Notes under the pieces: model-generated
The model's input: only the letters and a program-made list of their open reading frames with translations
Told to the model about the DNA's origin: nothing
The model's database searches: none
Translations under genes and position numbers: made by a program
Source: Guillardia theta CCMP2712
Lineage: Eukaryota > Cryptophyceae > Pyrenomonadales > Geminigeraceae
DNA: 64,000 bases
Direction: 5' to 3'
Assembly (NCBI RefSeq): GCF_000315625.1
Contig: NW_005434511.1
Location: forward strand, 48,001 to 112,000
Shown here: positions 46,519-57,406 of the stretch, piece by piece
How positions within the stretch are numbered: position 1 is the stretch's first letter
Layout of the letters: every line of letters starts with the position of its first letter

Positions 46519-46857
46519 ATGGTCGTTACAACGAACGCACAGCTACAACAGAAGTTGGACTCCCTCGTAAAGATCATGGAGACAGGGGACATCGAAAAGT
46601 TCGTTCGTGCCTTCGTTCCCCTGGATCTGTCCGAGGAAGAGATCTCGGATTATCTGTCAAGATTGAGAGAGGATCAATCTGAATGGGAGAACATCAAGGT
46701 CGAGATCAAGACGATTGCAGACGGAGACTCCGTCACCAAGATAGAAGGAGATCAGGTCAAATCGGCAGTATTCTTCTTTCAACATCCTTCTTTCGACCAG
46801 GTTGACAGAGAAGTCGAGTTTGTCTTCGAAGACAGCGAATGGCGAGCCCAGGGATAG
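46519..46857 (+). CDS. Small intronless protein, unknown
   Basis: 112 aa from ATG 46519. It alternates a helical half (QLQQKLDSLVKIMETGDIEK, FVRAFVPLDLSEEEISDYLS) with a beta-rich half (VKSAVFFFQHPSFDQVDREV, EFVFEDSEWRAQG). That order is reminiscent of small NTF2-like folds, but no diagnostic residue allows the assignment. Acidic, no signal peptide or membrane segment. Followed by the 3' end of the CW zinc-finger gene on the other strand. Confidence 0.62.
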   Translation: MVVTTNAQLQQKLDSLVKIMETGDIEKFVRAFVPLDLSEEEISDYLSRLREDQSEWENIKVEIKTIADGDSVTKIEGDQVKSAVFFFQHPSFDQVDREVEFVFEDSEWRAQG

Positions 46858-47031
46858 ATGAATAACTCTCAGGCGCAAGGAGCCAGTTCAGGCGCAAGGG
46901 ACCACTGGCTCTATTGCTGTGCTTGCCTTGTTCAGAACTATTATGTACAGTCGTTACCAGTCATATTTTCTTTCACCTTGTCCCTACAAGGGGAGGTATT
47001 TTTCGAGTTTTATCTTTGTTTTGAGTCATTA

Positions 47032-48737
47032 CTATACAACAGAAAGCTTACAGCATGCGCTATCCACATTTCTCACTGGCTCGTTACCAGCTCCTCGCTC
47101 TCGCTCCACTCCTCCTCCTCCTGTCTCATCATCACCGTCATCGAGCTTTATATCCCACTCCCTCTTCACCTTTGAGCAGGACATTCCTCCAAGCATTCTG
47201 CAGTAGAAGGAATTTTCGGTCTGCAACATAATGAGCAGAATGTACACAGCAAGGCTCTTCTCGCACTTGCATGCATCATATCTCTTCTCAAACCATCAAC
47301 CAACAAGCAAACATGTCACTCCACCAATTTTTCACCATTATGGCAATGCTAGCACGACATAAGGAGCAATCGTGATGCAAGATAGACATCGCAGTGGAGA
47401 CAAAAGCTCGAAATGACAATCACGTTCCACGCTCGTAAACTTCAACTCACGTCGATCTCGACACGAGCTGGGAGCCGCCGCCATTTCATGCAAGAGTCGC
47501 ATCTGACCCATGTCTGCACTCGCCAAGTCAAGATCGTCCGCCAAGTCTGTGACAAGGGAGGTAGCAGAGCGAAGGAGAATCGTTACCTGGTTCTCCTGCG
47601 ACTCCAGCACACTTTTGCGATCTCGTTTCTTGAGCTTCTTTCTCTTAGGCGCCGGCTTGTGCTCCAGCATGTTGGTTTTCAGCTCATTGCGGAATCTCTT
47701 CAAGTCTTTCATGCACCTGCAAAAGCAACACGTCACTGTCTTACCAACAAGTTCCGCATTAAAGGAGGAGTGTGATCTGGAGAAGGGGGCAGGAAGAGGA
47801 CGAGTACGACGAGCAGTAGGAGCAGAACAACGACGATGACGAAGGAGGAAGGGAGGGACCAAATTCACTTACGCATCTTGAGGCAGACTTATGTAGTTTT
47901 TTGCAAAGTAAGAGTGAAACCAAGGGCGGTACTGCACAAAAGAGGATTGATTCAGGAAAAACATCTCAAGAGATTGTGAACACAACAGACCATGAACATA
48001 GTGTTCTTTTTCTTCTTGCTCTTCTTCACAATGCAGTAAACTGACTTCATCTTTGTGAAATCCATCCTGCGAGCGGGAGAAAGTACTTCAGAAGCACGCG
48101 CACGCCCCATGGGAAGCGACAAGACAAACCTGCTTTCATGCTTCGACGAACACTTCCAGTTGAGCTTCCTTGCCTTCTCGTCATTGTGAGGGGCAAGATC
48201 AGACGAAGAGTCGGCTGTGCACTCCGAGTCTTCAACGTTGTCTACCTCCATCGGGCACTTTGCAAGTTGCACTTCCCAGGCAGCTGGGGGAACATCGTAG
48301 ATGGAGTGAGAAAGAACAGCAGGAGGAACTCTTCTCTTCTCCTCAACAAACTTTTGTTGAGCACCATCGTTCCCTGCCATAACTTCTGATCCTGCATGGC
48401 TTCCAGGCGGGCTCGCTTGATTCGCGACGATCTCGTCTTCGTTCCCGTCCAGTATTTTCTTCCACTGGCACTCCTTCTCGTGCCTGCTGAACGCAGGAGA
48501 CCAGTATGTCTCGTATCCGCAGTAGTTGCAGAAGAAGTTCTTCCTCCTCGGATCGATCCCAAGGTCAAGATCGATGGCGACAGACATGCTCGACCAAACC
48601 TCCTTGCCCGACACAACGCTGGTACGCTTACACGAAGTTGGCCGTACTTTTGGTCTCTTAGTACGAAACTCGCCAAAGGATCGGTTCAAAAGACTCAGAT
48701 CAAGTAAAGCTTGGTGATCGAAGTGCTTGCTAACCAC
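47032..48737 (-). CDS. C2H2 plus CW-type zinc-finger protein
   Basis: Exons 48737-48130, 48066-47991, 47931-47873, 47716-47587, 47546-47451 and 47220-47032 join in frame (386 codons). The first in-frame ATG is at 48587; the frame is open to 48737, and an upstream first exon is possible. Near the N-terminus is a C2H2/C2HC finger (FFCNYCGYETYWSPAFSRHE, then KEC). A basic segment (KKSKKKKN) and YRPWFHSYFAKNYISLPQDA follow. Exon 5 gives WVRCDSCMKWRRLP, the start of a CW domain, and exon 6 supplies the remaining cysteines (FYCRMLGGMSC) and an acidic tail. CW domains read methylated histone H3 lysine 4, so a chromatin role is likely (inference). Skipping the splice at ACCAG|GTAACG would destroy the CW domain. 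Confidence 0.78.
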
Positions 48738-48954
48738 TATTAGAGTATGCAGTGCAGGACAGTCCTCCTAGTCAAACGTTGGACCCTCAAACACTCGAGA
48801 AAGCAAAGTGCAAGCTATGAGAGAAGGAGAGGAGAACGAAGGTGAGATTAGTGAAGATAGTACGATGGGATCAGAAAGGATAGTCTAACTCAGCATGAAA
48901 TGCGGCAGAATCCGCCGTCTCTTGCCAAGTTCATTGGCAGTATCTCCATACTTG
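48738..48954. other. 5' flank of the zinc-finger gene
   Basis: No gene seen; a purine-rich stretch at 48815-48850. Confidence 0.4.
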
Positions 48955-50070
48955 TTCGGCTTTCTTAGATCAAAGTGGGTGGGTGGGGTACTTGTTTTGT
49001 TAGGGTGGTCCACAATGAAGAGGGTGGGCTCCCCGTCGGTGGGTTCAAAAGTTCTCAAAATGACCCCTAATTTCTAATGAAAAATGTCATATTTTGTGGG
49101 GGTGGGGTAATTTGATGACATGGTGGGGTACATTAAATGTACCCTATGAATGGGTAGGTTATCTGATTATGGTAGGTAGGGTAGTGTTGTTATTCGGGGT
49201 TCTCACGGATTCAACGAGGGTGGGTACAGTCAGTTGGGAAACGATAGGGTAGGGTGATAGTACCCACCGTACACTGAGAGAATTTATGCAGGAAAAAATG
49301 GGGTAGTCAACAAAGTATGTTTTCTGTTTGCTTCAGGATTCATAGACGAGGGGTGGGTTCTTTTGGGGGTGCTAGAAACTGGAGCCGAGGTAAAGAGTGT
49401 GGGGGGTAGTGATCACGAAGGGGGTACTCGCGAACATGGGTTGGTGCTGAGTTGTTGAGGAAAACTTTATATGGTGGGGTAGTATGGATACCCCAAATTT
49501 AGTTGAGAAATTAACGGGTATATGAAATATTCCTAGGGGTACTGTGTCAGATGTGTTTCAATATGCACGGGTAGGGAAATCAGGAACATTGTTTTTTATG
49601 GGTGGGGTCACAATCATATTTACCGGCAATTATAGGTAGGGTAGTTTTTGCCTAGGTGGGTGGGTGCAAGGTGTACTGATAGGGGGGTAGGTGGATGGGG
49701 TAAAGAAAGACTTTTGGGGTTTGCACACAGCACCGGGTGGTGGTCAAAGTGTTAATGATGGGTGGGGTAGGGGTACATGAAAGTGCTGGGATGATCCTTT
49801 GAGTAGGGTGGGTAGTGATGAAAAAATGTAGGGATAAATGCTTATGATAGGAAATCCAGGGTAGTGGTAGTGATGTATCCCGTACTTTAGCGAGAAAATC
49901 AAAGGGTACTTGTACTGAAGGGGTGGCACATGCGGGGTGGGGTAGGGTGCATTTAGGACTAGGGTGGATAAAAAAGGGGCTGGGTTGCGGGTGTATCTCT
50001 GTAGGCACCAGGAGCTAAGGAGACAGGGGTAGGGTACGAGAGGCCCATTTGGGGTAGGGGTGGGGTCAGA
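48955..50070 (+). promoter_or_regulatory. 1.1 kb GGGGTA motif array between divergent genes
   Basis: The densest array in the window. GGGTGGGTGGGGTAC, GGGGGTGGGGTAAT, GGTGGGGTACAT, GGTAGGTAGGGTAG, GATAGGGTAGGG and dozens of similar motifs occur, nearly all G-rich on the plus strand, separated by 10-50 bp of AT-rich sequence. No long open frame on either strand has a credible protein. It ends about 600 bp before the PAK-like kinase start. Confidence 0.6.
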
Positions 50071-50669
50071 GGATGAGTAAACTTTTTCTGAAAGTTTTGA
50101 GACTTCTAGCATGATCAAAGTTTATGAAGTTCGTTCGAGGACCTCATCCCCGCTCATACACAGGTCCAGATTTGTTGGGAATGCTGAGCAAAAGCCGCGA
50201 AGAGGGAGGGGACTTGGCGATGGGAGGTGGCGATGGAGGAGGAGGAGAAGGAGGATGTAGATGAGATCAAGTGAGAGAAGGTAGAGTTGAGATGAAAGGC
50301 ATGTGGCCGGATGAGATGGAGGATCAAACGTCACGTTTGATATGGGGGGGTGACGTGAGGAATGTGGTAAAGGATGTATGGTGATTTGTAGATTGTTGGA
50401 GAGGCTATTTTTGGTGTTCTGTAGCTTCTTTGGGGTGGAGAAAGATGCTCAGGGGACTCATGTCGTTGTTGGCTCTCAAATCGTTGTCAAGACATTTCTT
50501 AGCCTGATCTGAGTTACGACTAGGGTTGCTGTAGCAGTCTTTTCGTGAAGTAGCTATCCCTACCCCTTGCAAGGGGAGGCGACTCAGCACGTAGATTCGA
50601 GTTGTGCTGAGATGTTAGCGTCCTCTCTGACCTGACGTCCCCCTCTCTGACCTGACATCCCAGGTTGCG
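50071..50669. other. Upstream region of the PAK-like kinase gene
   Basis: No gene seen. A possible splice acceptor (CATCCCAG, ending 50663) lies seven bases before the start codon, so an upstream 5' UTR exon is possible. A direct repeat CTCTCTGACCTGACRTCC occurs at about 50622-50661. Confidence 0.5.
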
Positions 50670-53203
50670 ATGGCGAGCTCAGAGGAGGAGATCGCCGGCA
50701 TCGGGGCGCTGTTGAAGCCCAATAGATACTCTATCCTCAAGTTCGTGGACATCCATCCTGGAGGGGCGGCGGCGGCAACGGGGCAGATCTTCGAGGACGA
50801 CAGGCTTGTGTCGGTAGACGGGGTGGTCGTCAAGGGCCTCACTGCGGAGGAAGTCGCGCCCATGGTGAGGGGGCCCGTCGGCTCCACGGTAGAGCTCGAG
50901 ATCTTACGACCCGGGGCGGCCAAGACGACGATGGTGAAGGTGACAAGGCAGAAGATCCAGCAAGCAGGACCAGCAGCCAAGCAGGAGGCGCCGAGAGAGT
51001 CGAAGAGCATCACCGGCTTCCATGTCCGTGAGACCCTCCGCCATGGCGCCGACATGCTTGCGAAGCAGCTGGAAAAGCAAGGTATCGGGAAGCGCAACCA
51101 GTCCCCTGTGGCGAATGTCTCCAACAAGGAGGAGTTCGAGACGGGCTCGGACGTGAACATCAGCGCTCCCTTCAACTTCCAGCACAAGTACCATGTGCAA
51201 GTCGACCCCTCCTCCTCGACAGGTTTCACTGGCCTTCCTCCTGGGTATGTTCGGGTGCAGGCACCATGAAGCCGCTGACCTGTCGTGCACAACAGCTGGG
51301 ACGGATTGCTTCAACAGGCAAACATCACGAAGAAAGAAGCTCTAGAGCACGGAGACGCGATCCTCGACATCCTGCGGTTCCAGCAGGAGCAGGGCTGCGA
51401 GCCGCAGCTGCCTACTGCCCAGCAAGCAAGCATGGAGGCGAAAATGGCTGTGCAATTTTTGAACGAGGTGAGCGTTGAGGGAATGAATGTGTTTGTGAGT
51501 CCTTCCATGATAATCTTCATTTACTTCCTTTCTTCATCAACAAACTGTGATGTGCTCTCTTACCTTTCTTGCTGCAACACGAGAGTCTGCTAACAATCTT
51601 GTACCTGCTGTCCCACGATTGCGTTGCTGCAACTTCTCCACTGATCGCCTTCCTGCAGAATCCCGCAGATCACTACAAGATGCCTCCGAAGAGCATCGGG
51701 CAAGGAGGAATGGGAACAATTTATCGTGGGACCAAGGATGGAAAGGTAAAGCCCTTTCGATCACAGTTCATCTGAGTCTGAGAACATTTGTATAGGATTA
51801 TGCGATCAAGAAGCTTGCTCTGTCCAAGCAAACCGATCTTCCAGCACTCCAGAATGAGATTGCAATGATGAAGACCAGCGGTATGATTTACCGCTCCTCT
51901 TTTCGTTGCATCCCTCAATTCGCTTCTGCTGCTCCATCCTCGTTGTCCTTATCCCCGAACCCCTTTCTCCGCCGTCCTCGTCCTCGTCCTCGTCCTCGTT
52001 CTCGTCCTCGTCCTCGTCCTTCGCCTCCTTCCCCATGCTCTCGACCTCTTAACACTCTCCTCCTCGTCATCCTTCTCCTGCATATTCTTGCCGCCGCCCT
52101 CGCGCTCTTGGCCCTCCTTTCCTTTCTTGAAACGTTCTGCAGCTCACCCCAACGTGGTCGAGTACTTCGAGTCGTACATGTTCGATCGCTGCCTGTGGGT
52201 CGTCATGGAGCTGATGGACGGAGGGTCTCTGACCAACCTCATCCAAGTCAAGCCTGCTGCTCTCCTGCGCTTGTGTTGACGATCTTGCAGACGTACCAGA
52301 AGAAGCGCAAGGAGTTCACGGAGGAGGAGATGGCTGGTTTCATGAAGGCTTCCATCGACGCCATCGCGTTCCTCCACGGTCAAGGCAGGATCCACAGAGA
52401 CATCAAGTCGGACAACGTGAGTAGCGTCTTGTTCCGTCCCCCTCCCTCCCTCTGTCTCCTCGCTCGCCCTGACGCTGGCCCTCGCCCTCGTCCCTGCAGG
52501 TTCTTATCAACTCTCGGGGAGAAGTCAAGATCGCAGACTTTGGCTTCTGCGTGCAGCTCACACAGGAGAAGGACATGCGGCAGTCGATGGTCGGGACGCC
52601 TTACTGGATGGCTCCCGAGCTGGTGCCACCCCCAGCAGCTCCCCAGCTGTTGTGCTGACCCCATCTGGCAGGTTCGCGGGCAGACCTATGACCAGAAGGT
52701 GGACGTGTGGTCTCTCGGCATCATGCTGATAGAGATGGCGGAGAGCGAACCGCCCTACCTTCGAGAGCAGGTGAGGAGGGGAGGAGGAGGAAGAAGAAAG
52801 AGAACCAGAGGAGAGGGAGCAGGTGGGAATGAGGAACGGAAGTGGTGGTAGCAGAGGAGAGTAGTGAAGGATGAGGATGAAAAAGAGCCGGAGGAGTAGG
52901 AATAGGAGGTGGTGGTGTTGGAGCAGGAGGAAGTGGTGGTGGTGGTGGTAGTGGTAGTTGTTGGGGAGACTCTGACGGTCTGCGCAGCCTCTTCGAGCTC
53001 TGTACCTCATCGCTACCAAGGGGGAGCCGAAGCTGAAGCAGGAGAGCAAGTACCGCGGAACTTTCATGGACTTCTACCACAAGTGCCTGAACCCGCTGCC
53101 TGCGAAGCGAGCGACGGCCGCGGAACTTCAGAATCATCCTTTCCTGGCTTGTGCTTCGTCCCCTGAACACCTGGCCGAGATCATCAACAGCAACAAGAAG
53201 TAG
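50670..53203 (+). CDS. PDZ-CRIB-kinase protein of the PAK family
   Basis: Exons 50670-51244, 51296-51467, 51659-51745, 51796-51880, 52143-52246, 52291-52416, 52500-52622, 52672-52770 and 52988-53203 give 528 aa. Residues about 10-95 are a PDZ-like domain (ILKFVDIHPGGAAAATGQIF, DRLVSVDGVVVKGL). About 170-195 is a CRIB motif (ISAPFNFQHKYHVQVDPSSS, TGFTGLPPGW), which binds Rac/Cdc42-GTP. About 275-528 is a Ser/Thr kinase with every catalytic motif: glycine loop IGQGGMGTIYRG, Lys in YAIKKL, HRDIKSDN, DFG, GTPYWMAPEL, VDVWSLGIMLIEM. The CRIB plus kinase layout is PAK; PAKs phosphorylate cytoskeletal and signalling targets when a Rho GTPase relieves autoinhibition. An N-terminal PDZ in place of the usual proline-rich or PH region is unusual. 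Confidence 0.9.
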
Positions 53204-53953
53204 AGCTAAGACAACAGGAGGATGGGGGAAGCCAGCAAGAGCTTGTGATGGTAGAATAAGGTAGAACACATAGATGCTCCTGTCGCAGTCGTTGTTTCTT
53301 GTTTGCGACTGGGTGAATTTTTGGTTGCTCAGACATTGACTGTAGTGAACGTCCAGCTGTACATGAAGAGACTTTGCTCTGCTGAATAAGTGGTACACTG
53401 TAAGAGAGGACGTTGAGTTGTCACATCTGGTGAACTCAAATGCATTGAGCGGATCAGTCAGCAAGTCGACAGCCAAGAGACAACACTGCGGCCCTTTCCC
53501 TTAGCCCTTCACTTCAGAGCTCGGTCTCACTTTGCCCAAACCTACTCACATGCTGAATCCCTTCCCTCCCGCTCTAGTCTACCGCCCAACCCTGCATCTT
53601 CGAATCGACACTTGCTGCGAGCGAAAGCCGGAAGAAGAGGAATGAACTTCACTTGTTGTTCGTGCAAGGATGATGTTATACGGGACGACGAGCTCCCAAC
53701 TTCAGTCGCTAATGTTTCTCCACTTGTATCATTGAAATACCCGAAAGCAGAATCCCTACGGAGAGATGGAAAAGTCGTATCTGACTGTGCTGGTCTCAAC
53801 ATTGCGAGGGCTAATGAAGCATTCGAAAACTCTGCTCGGCGTGTATTGTAGAGGAATGTTTGCTATTCGAGAAAAGACTGGTGCGTCCCTTCTGTAATGA
53901 ATGTTTAAACATTGTCGAGCAAGGATGGTTAAAAGTAACCTTCATATCCTTCT
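53204..53953. other. Convergent 3' intergenic region
   Basis: No gene supported. An open frame at 53612-53851 has an undistinguished composition. No GGGGTA motif. Confidence 0.4.
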
Positions 53954-54570
53954 TTAAACCCCCTCCTCCTCTAACCCCCTTCTCATGTACCACCTGATCC
54001 ACTCCTCCTCCAGCCGCTCCCACTCCTCTGCCTCATCCTCCTCAACCTCTTGCCACTCTTCTTCCTCTTCTCGTCCCTTCAACGGCTCCTCCTCGGGGCT
54101 AAGTGGCGACGGTGAAGATTCGATGAAGGGGGCGGCGGCACTGATGGAGACGGGCTCACTCTCCCTCCTCCTCGCGTACGGCCATCGCCCTAGCCCCAGT
54201 GCCCGGCAAGCGTTCTTGAGCGCCGACAGCGAGATCCCCTGCGCTCGAACGTCAATCCTCATGCACTAGCGCATGGATCGAGAATGGGGATTACAGGGAG
54301 GGAGCAAAAGTGGAGGTCGCTTACCAGGTGACGAGCAGCTTGGGCCTGTGAGAGGTGGGTGAGGGAGCGGAAGAGGTCGAGGGTGAGTCTGCGGTAGAGG
54401 GGGCAGGCTCCGGCAGGGGACGATGCGTGAGCAGGTTTCTTCCTGGGGTAGACGATGCGGATGGACTGGACGGAGGGTGTAGGGCAAGGCGAGGATGGGG
54501 CAGGAAGAAGAGGAGAGAGGGAGGAGGAGGGAGGGAGGGAATGGATGGGAGGAGGATCGGAACGATGCAT
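53954..54570 (-). CDS. Miniature RWP-RK domain protein, copy 1 (intact)
   Basis: Exons 54570-54325 and 54238-53954 make 176 aa. Exon 1 ends with IRIVYPRKK and LTLDLFRSLTHLSQAQAARH; exon 2 opens with GISLSALKNACRALGLGRWP and YARR. Joined across the intron, AARHL-GISLSALKNACRALGLGRWPY is an RWP-RK DNA-binding domain: a helix-turn-helix of the form AAxxLGxSxxxLKxxCRxxGxxRWPY, with Y-A-R-R after RWP in place of the usual Y-R-K. The acidic tail ends in EEEWIRWYMRRGLEEEGV. RWP-RK proteins are transcription factors in nitrogen response and, as small proteins, in algal sex determination. The exon-2 DNA is almost identical to copies 3 and 5. Confidence 0.82.
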
Positions 54571-54664
54571 GGCAAGAACACGTGCTCTACCTTGCCTCGC
54601 CTGCTGTTGCCCTTGGAGATAACCAAAGGCTTCGGAAAGATCCGGTGATGACTTTTACCAGCGA

Positions 54665-54780
54665 AATCATGGGGGTGGGGGTGGGGTATTCTGTTTTTTG
54701 TACCGGTCACCGAGAGCAGAATCGTTTCTCAGATAATCGGTGAGGGGTACCGGGAAGAAATTTTCAACATGGTGGGGTGG
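54665..54780 (+). promoter_or_regulatory. GGGGTA/TACCGGT motif group between RWP-RK copies 1 and 2
   Basis: GGGGGTGGGGGTGGGGTATT, TTGTACCGGTCACCG, GAGGGGTACCGGG and ATGGTGGGGTGG occur within about 115 bp, upstream of two divergent copies. Confidence 0.5.
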
Positions 54781-55536
54781 TTTGAACAGGATACATACAG
54801 CGGCTGTAAAAGAGATTCGGGGGCTCTCGAAGATACATTTTGCGCCCTCTCGTGCAACTAGAAGTCTCAAAGTCCGTGACCTGGTGCGTGACTGTCAGCA
54901 AACCCAAACAACAAGCATTTAGACACATCACTGTCATGATCAATTATGCGCATGGATGACTGAAGGCTCGTCCATCCATAGCTTTCGTCCATGAAACGAT
55001 CTGACTGATGACTCAAAGTAACAATCCAGTGTGACAAACAACTACTCGTGTTATAACGACGAATTGAATGAAATCATGGATACTTGCTCTATCGGAGCTC
55101 GGGACCTCGAAGATGTCTTGTGCTTGTTCAGTGCTCGACTCCCTGCCCTCGGCTTCAAGGCGGGGCTGTCTTGCCTGCTTGCGACTGGTTGGCTGGCACA
55201 GACCCGATGGCGCCCAGTGCTTTACAGAGAGCTGTCGGAGCATCGGAGTCTCCGAGATCTACAAGGGGGCTCAGATTCCGCCAGGTGCAAAAGATCGGAG
55301 CACCGAACCGTGACCCGAAACGAAACGATTTGGAAATTTCCTGAACCTGTTCCACTGGGGTACTGAGGAGGGGACTTGAGAGCCCTCCCCCGTCCTGCAG
55401 CATCCCCGTACAGTTTCCCGTACAGCTCCATCCTCATAAACCATTCGCATCGTATACCCGAGGTCGCATCGTATACCCCCCCCCTCCCTCTCTCCTCCCT
55501 CCCTCCTATACACCTCCATGTGACGATCGAGCGCAG
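54781..55536. other. Region upstream of the lone exon-2 copy; no RWP-RK exon 1
   Basis: I looked for the conserved exon-1 end (LTHLSQAHAARHL) and did not find it. The last 40 bp (CCTATACACCTCCATGTGACGA and so on) match the intron end of copy 5. The open frame at 55031-55366 is of unknown value. Confidence 0.45.
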
Positions 55537-55773
55537 GGGATCTCGCTGTCGGCGCTCAAGAACGCTTGCCGGGCCCTGGGGCTAGGGCGATGGCCGTACG
55601 CGAGGAGGAGGAGGGAGACCGAGCCCCTCGCTGGCAGTCCCTCTACCTACCTGCCTCAAGCTTCTGCACCTTTTGCTACGAATGGAATGGCTGGTGAAAG
55701 GGAATGGGAGAGGCTGGACAAGGAATGGATGGAGTGGTACACGGGGATGGGGCTAGAGGAGGAGGGCGTGTAG
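55537..55773 (+). pseudogene. RWP-RK copy 2: lone second exon
   Basis: It begins straight after an intact acceptor (ATCGAGCGCAG) with GISLSALKNACRALGLGRWP and YARRRRETEP, and runs open to LEEEGV and a stop (78 codons). The first exon with IVYPRRK and the first helix is missing, so a functional domain cannot form unless another 5' exon is used. Confidence 0.75.
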
Positions 55774-56325
55774 AAACAGCAGTGCAGTCTTTTGAAATTC
55801 AATAAAATCATTTCTGTGTCAGAATATCTCCTTTCTGTCCAAACCAAAAATGCACACACACACACACACATACACACACGCAGCAGACATTACAGACATA
55901 GCGCGGGTCTTCTTCGATTAATCCTCAATATCAGGTCTATTCAATCTGACAGAGAGTTCTTGCGATATGTAGAGAATGCCCTTGTTTTATTAAGTTCGCA
56001 GACCTGCAGATCTCAAGGCTAGTCTGTAACGTATGAGACCAACGTTTCCTCATGCTTACTGAGATTGTGCTTTTATGTACTGTCTGTGAGCAATTGAGCA
56101 CGGAACAACGCAAGATCAATCATCATTCTTCAATGCTTTATCCTCTCCGTCTCATTCATTTCAGACCGTCTTTCACGAGAACAACTCAGCCGATGCCCTG
56201 CAATGCTCTCCGGTAACATCATCGGATACTATATTGTTTGTCAGTTCGTCTATTTGCGCTTAACTTTGGATTCTGTCACAGCGAGTCTGGCTCTGCAAAG
56301 AAACTTCTCGCCAATAACCCGTGCC
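55774..56325. other. Convergent region between RWP-RK copies 2 and 3
   Basis: A short CA repeat at 55852-55880. No gene, no GGGGTA motif. Confidence 0.5.
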
Positions 56326-57012
56326 CTAAACTCCCTCCTCTTCCAGCCCCATCCTCATGTACCACTCGATCCAGTCTTCCTCTACCCCTTCCCAGTCCCT
56401 TGGTTCCGTCATGTCTTGGATCGTGCTCTCCTCGCCATTCGTATCGTTGCAACCAACCGCGTCGAGTGAGCCTTCGAAGTCGCTCTCCAGTGGCAGCTGT
56501 TCGAGACCATCCTGGCTAGGAGGAAAGTACGGAGGTGATTGGCTGACAGCGACGGGCTCGGTCTCACTCCTCCTCCTCGCGTACGGCCATCGCCCTAGCC
56601 CCAGTGCCCGGCAAGCGTTCTTGAGCGCCGACAGCGAGATCCCCTGCGCTCGATCGTCACATCCTCTCGCGGAGGGCGCAGGGAGAGGGGAGGGAGAGGA
56701 GGAGAGGAGGAGAGGAGGAGAGGAGGAGGAGGCACGGTCACGTACCAGGTGACGGGCAGCGTGAGCTTGGGAGAGGTGGGTGAGGGAGCGGAGGAGGTCG
56801 AGGGTCAGCCGCTGGTAGAGAGGAGTTGTATTTTCGTTTGAGGAGGCAGGGAGGCTTCTTCTTCTGGGGTATACGATACGGACTTCCTGGGAGGGAGGAG
56901 AGGTTGAGGAGTTGAAAGTGAGGGGCAGGGAGGGTGATGAAAGCGCAGAAGATCGAGGTTGTGGTAAAGTAAGCAGTGTACAACTATCCTGTTGATCTAT
57001 TGCGCTGATCAT
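56326..57012 (-). CDS. Miniature RWP-RK domain protein, copy 3 (intact)
   Basis: Exons 57012-56746 and 56643-56326 make 194 aa. It keeps the same landmarks as copy 1 (VRIVYPRRR, LTLDLLRSLTHLSQAHAARH, then GISLSALKNACRALGLGRWP, YARRRSETEPVAV) and the same terminus (EDWIEWYMRMGLEEEGV). The tail between core and terminus differs (DFEGSLDAVGCNDTNGEEST). The intron (GTACGTGAC...GAGCGCAG) contains a GGA/CTCC repeat. The core DNA, including silent sites, is nearly identical to copies 1 and 5, while the flanks differ. Confidence 0.84.
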   Translation of the reverse strand: MISAIDQQDSCTLLTLPQPRSSALSSPSLPLTFNSSTSPPSQEVRIVYPRRRSLPASSNENTTPLYQRLTLDLLRSLTHLSQAHAARHLVRDRASSSSPPLLLSSSPSPLPAPSARGCDDRAQGISLSALKNACRALGLGRWPYARRRSETEPVAVSQSPPYFPPSQDGLEQLPLESDFEGSLDAVGCNDTNGEESTIQDMTEPRDWEGVEEDWIEWYMRMGLEEEGV

Positions 57013-57190
57013 GGGGGGCAGAAGGAAGCAGGAGGGGGGGGGATCAGGGGAGGGATCCGGTCGGGATGGTTGTGGAGGGGAGGTACGTTTATAGCAGTGT
57101 GGATGTCGCCGTGCGCAGGGCTTGATCTACGGATGCAGGGAGGGGAGAGCCGTGCGCGTTACACGCTCTTAAAAAGACTTCTCTGGAAGC

Positions 57191-57376
57191 CCCCGTGGGG
57201 TAGGGTGACACAACGGTAGATCAGGGGGGTGGTAGGGTGGTCCAGGTTTGACTTACAGACTGTTTTTTTACTCAATTTTCAAATCCGGTACCGAAAAGTT
57301 TTACTCATTTTCATTCACGCAGCAGTCGCAAATAGGGGTCGGGAAGAGATCTGCTAGAAGGAGGGGGTGGGGGTAT
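57191..57376 (+). promoter_or_regulatory. GGGGTA/TACCGG motif group between RWP-RK copies 3 and 4
   Basis: CCCGTGGGGTAGGGTGAC, AGGGGGGTGGTAGGGTGG, ATCCGGTACCG and GGGGGTGGGGGTATG, ending about 30 bp before the copy 4 frame. Confidence 0.5.
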
Positions 57377-57406
57377 GCACAGGGACGTGACAGTTATTTC
57401 GTCATC

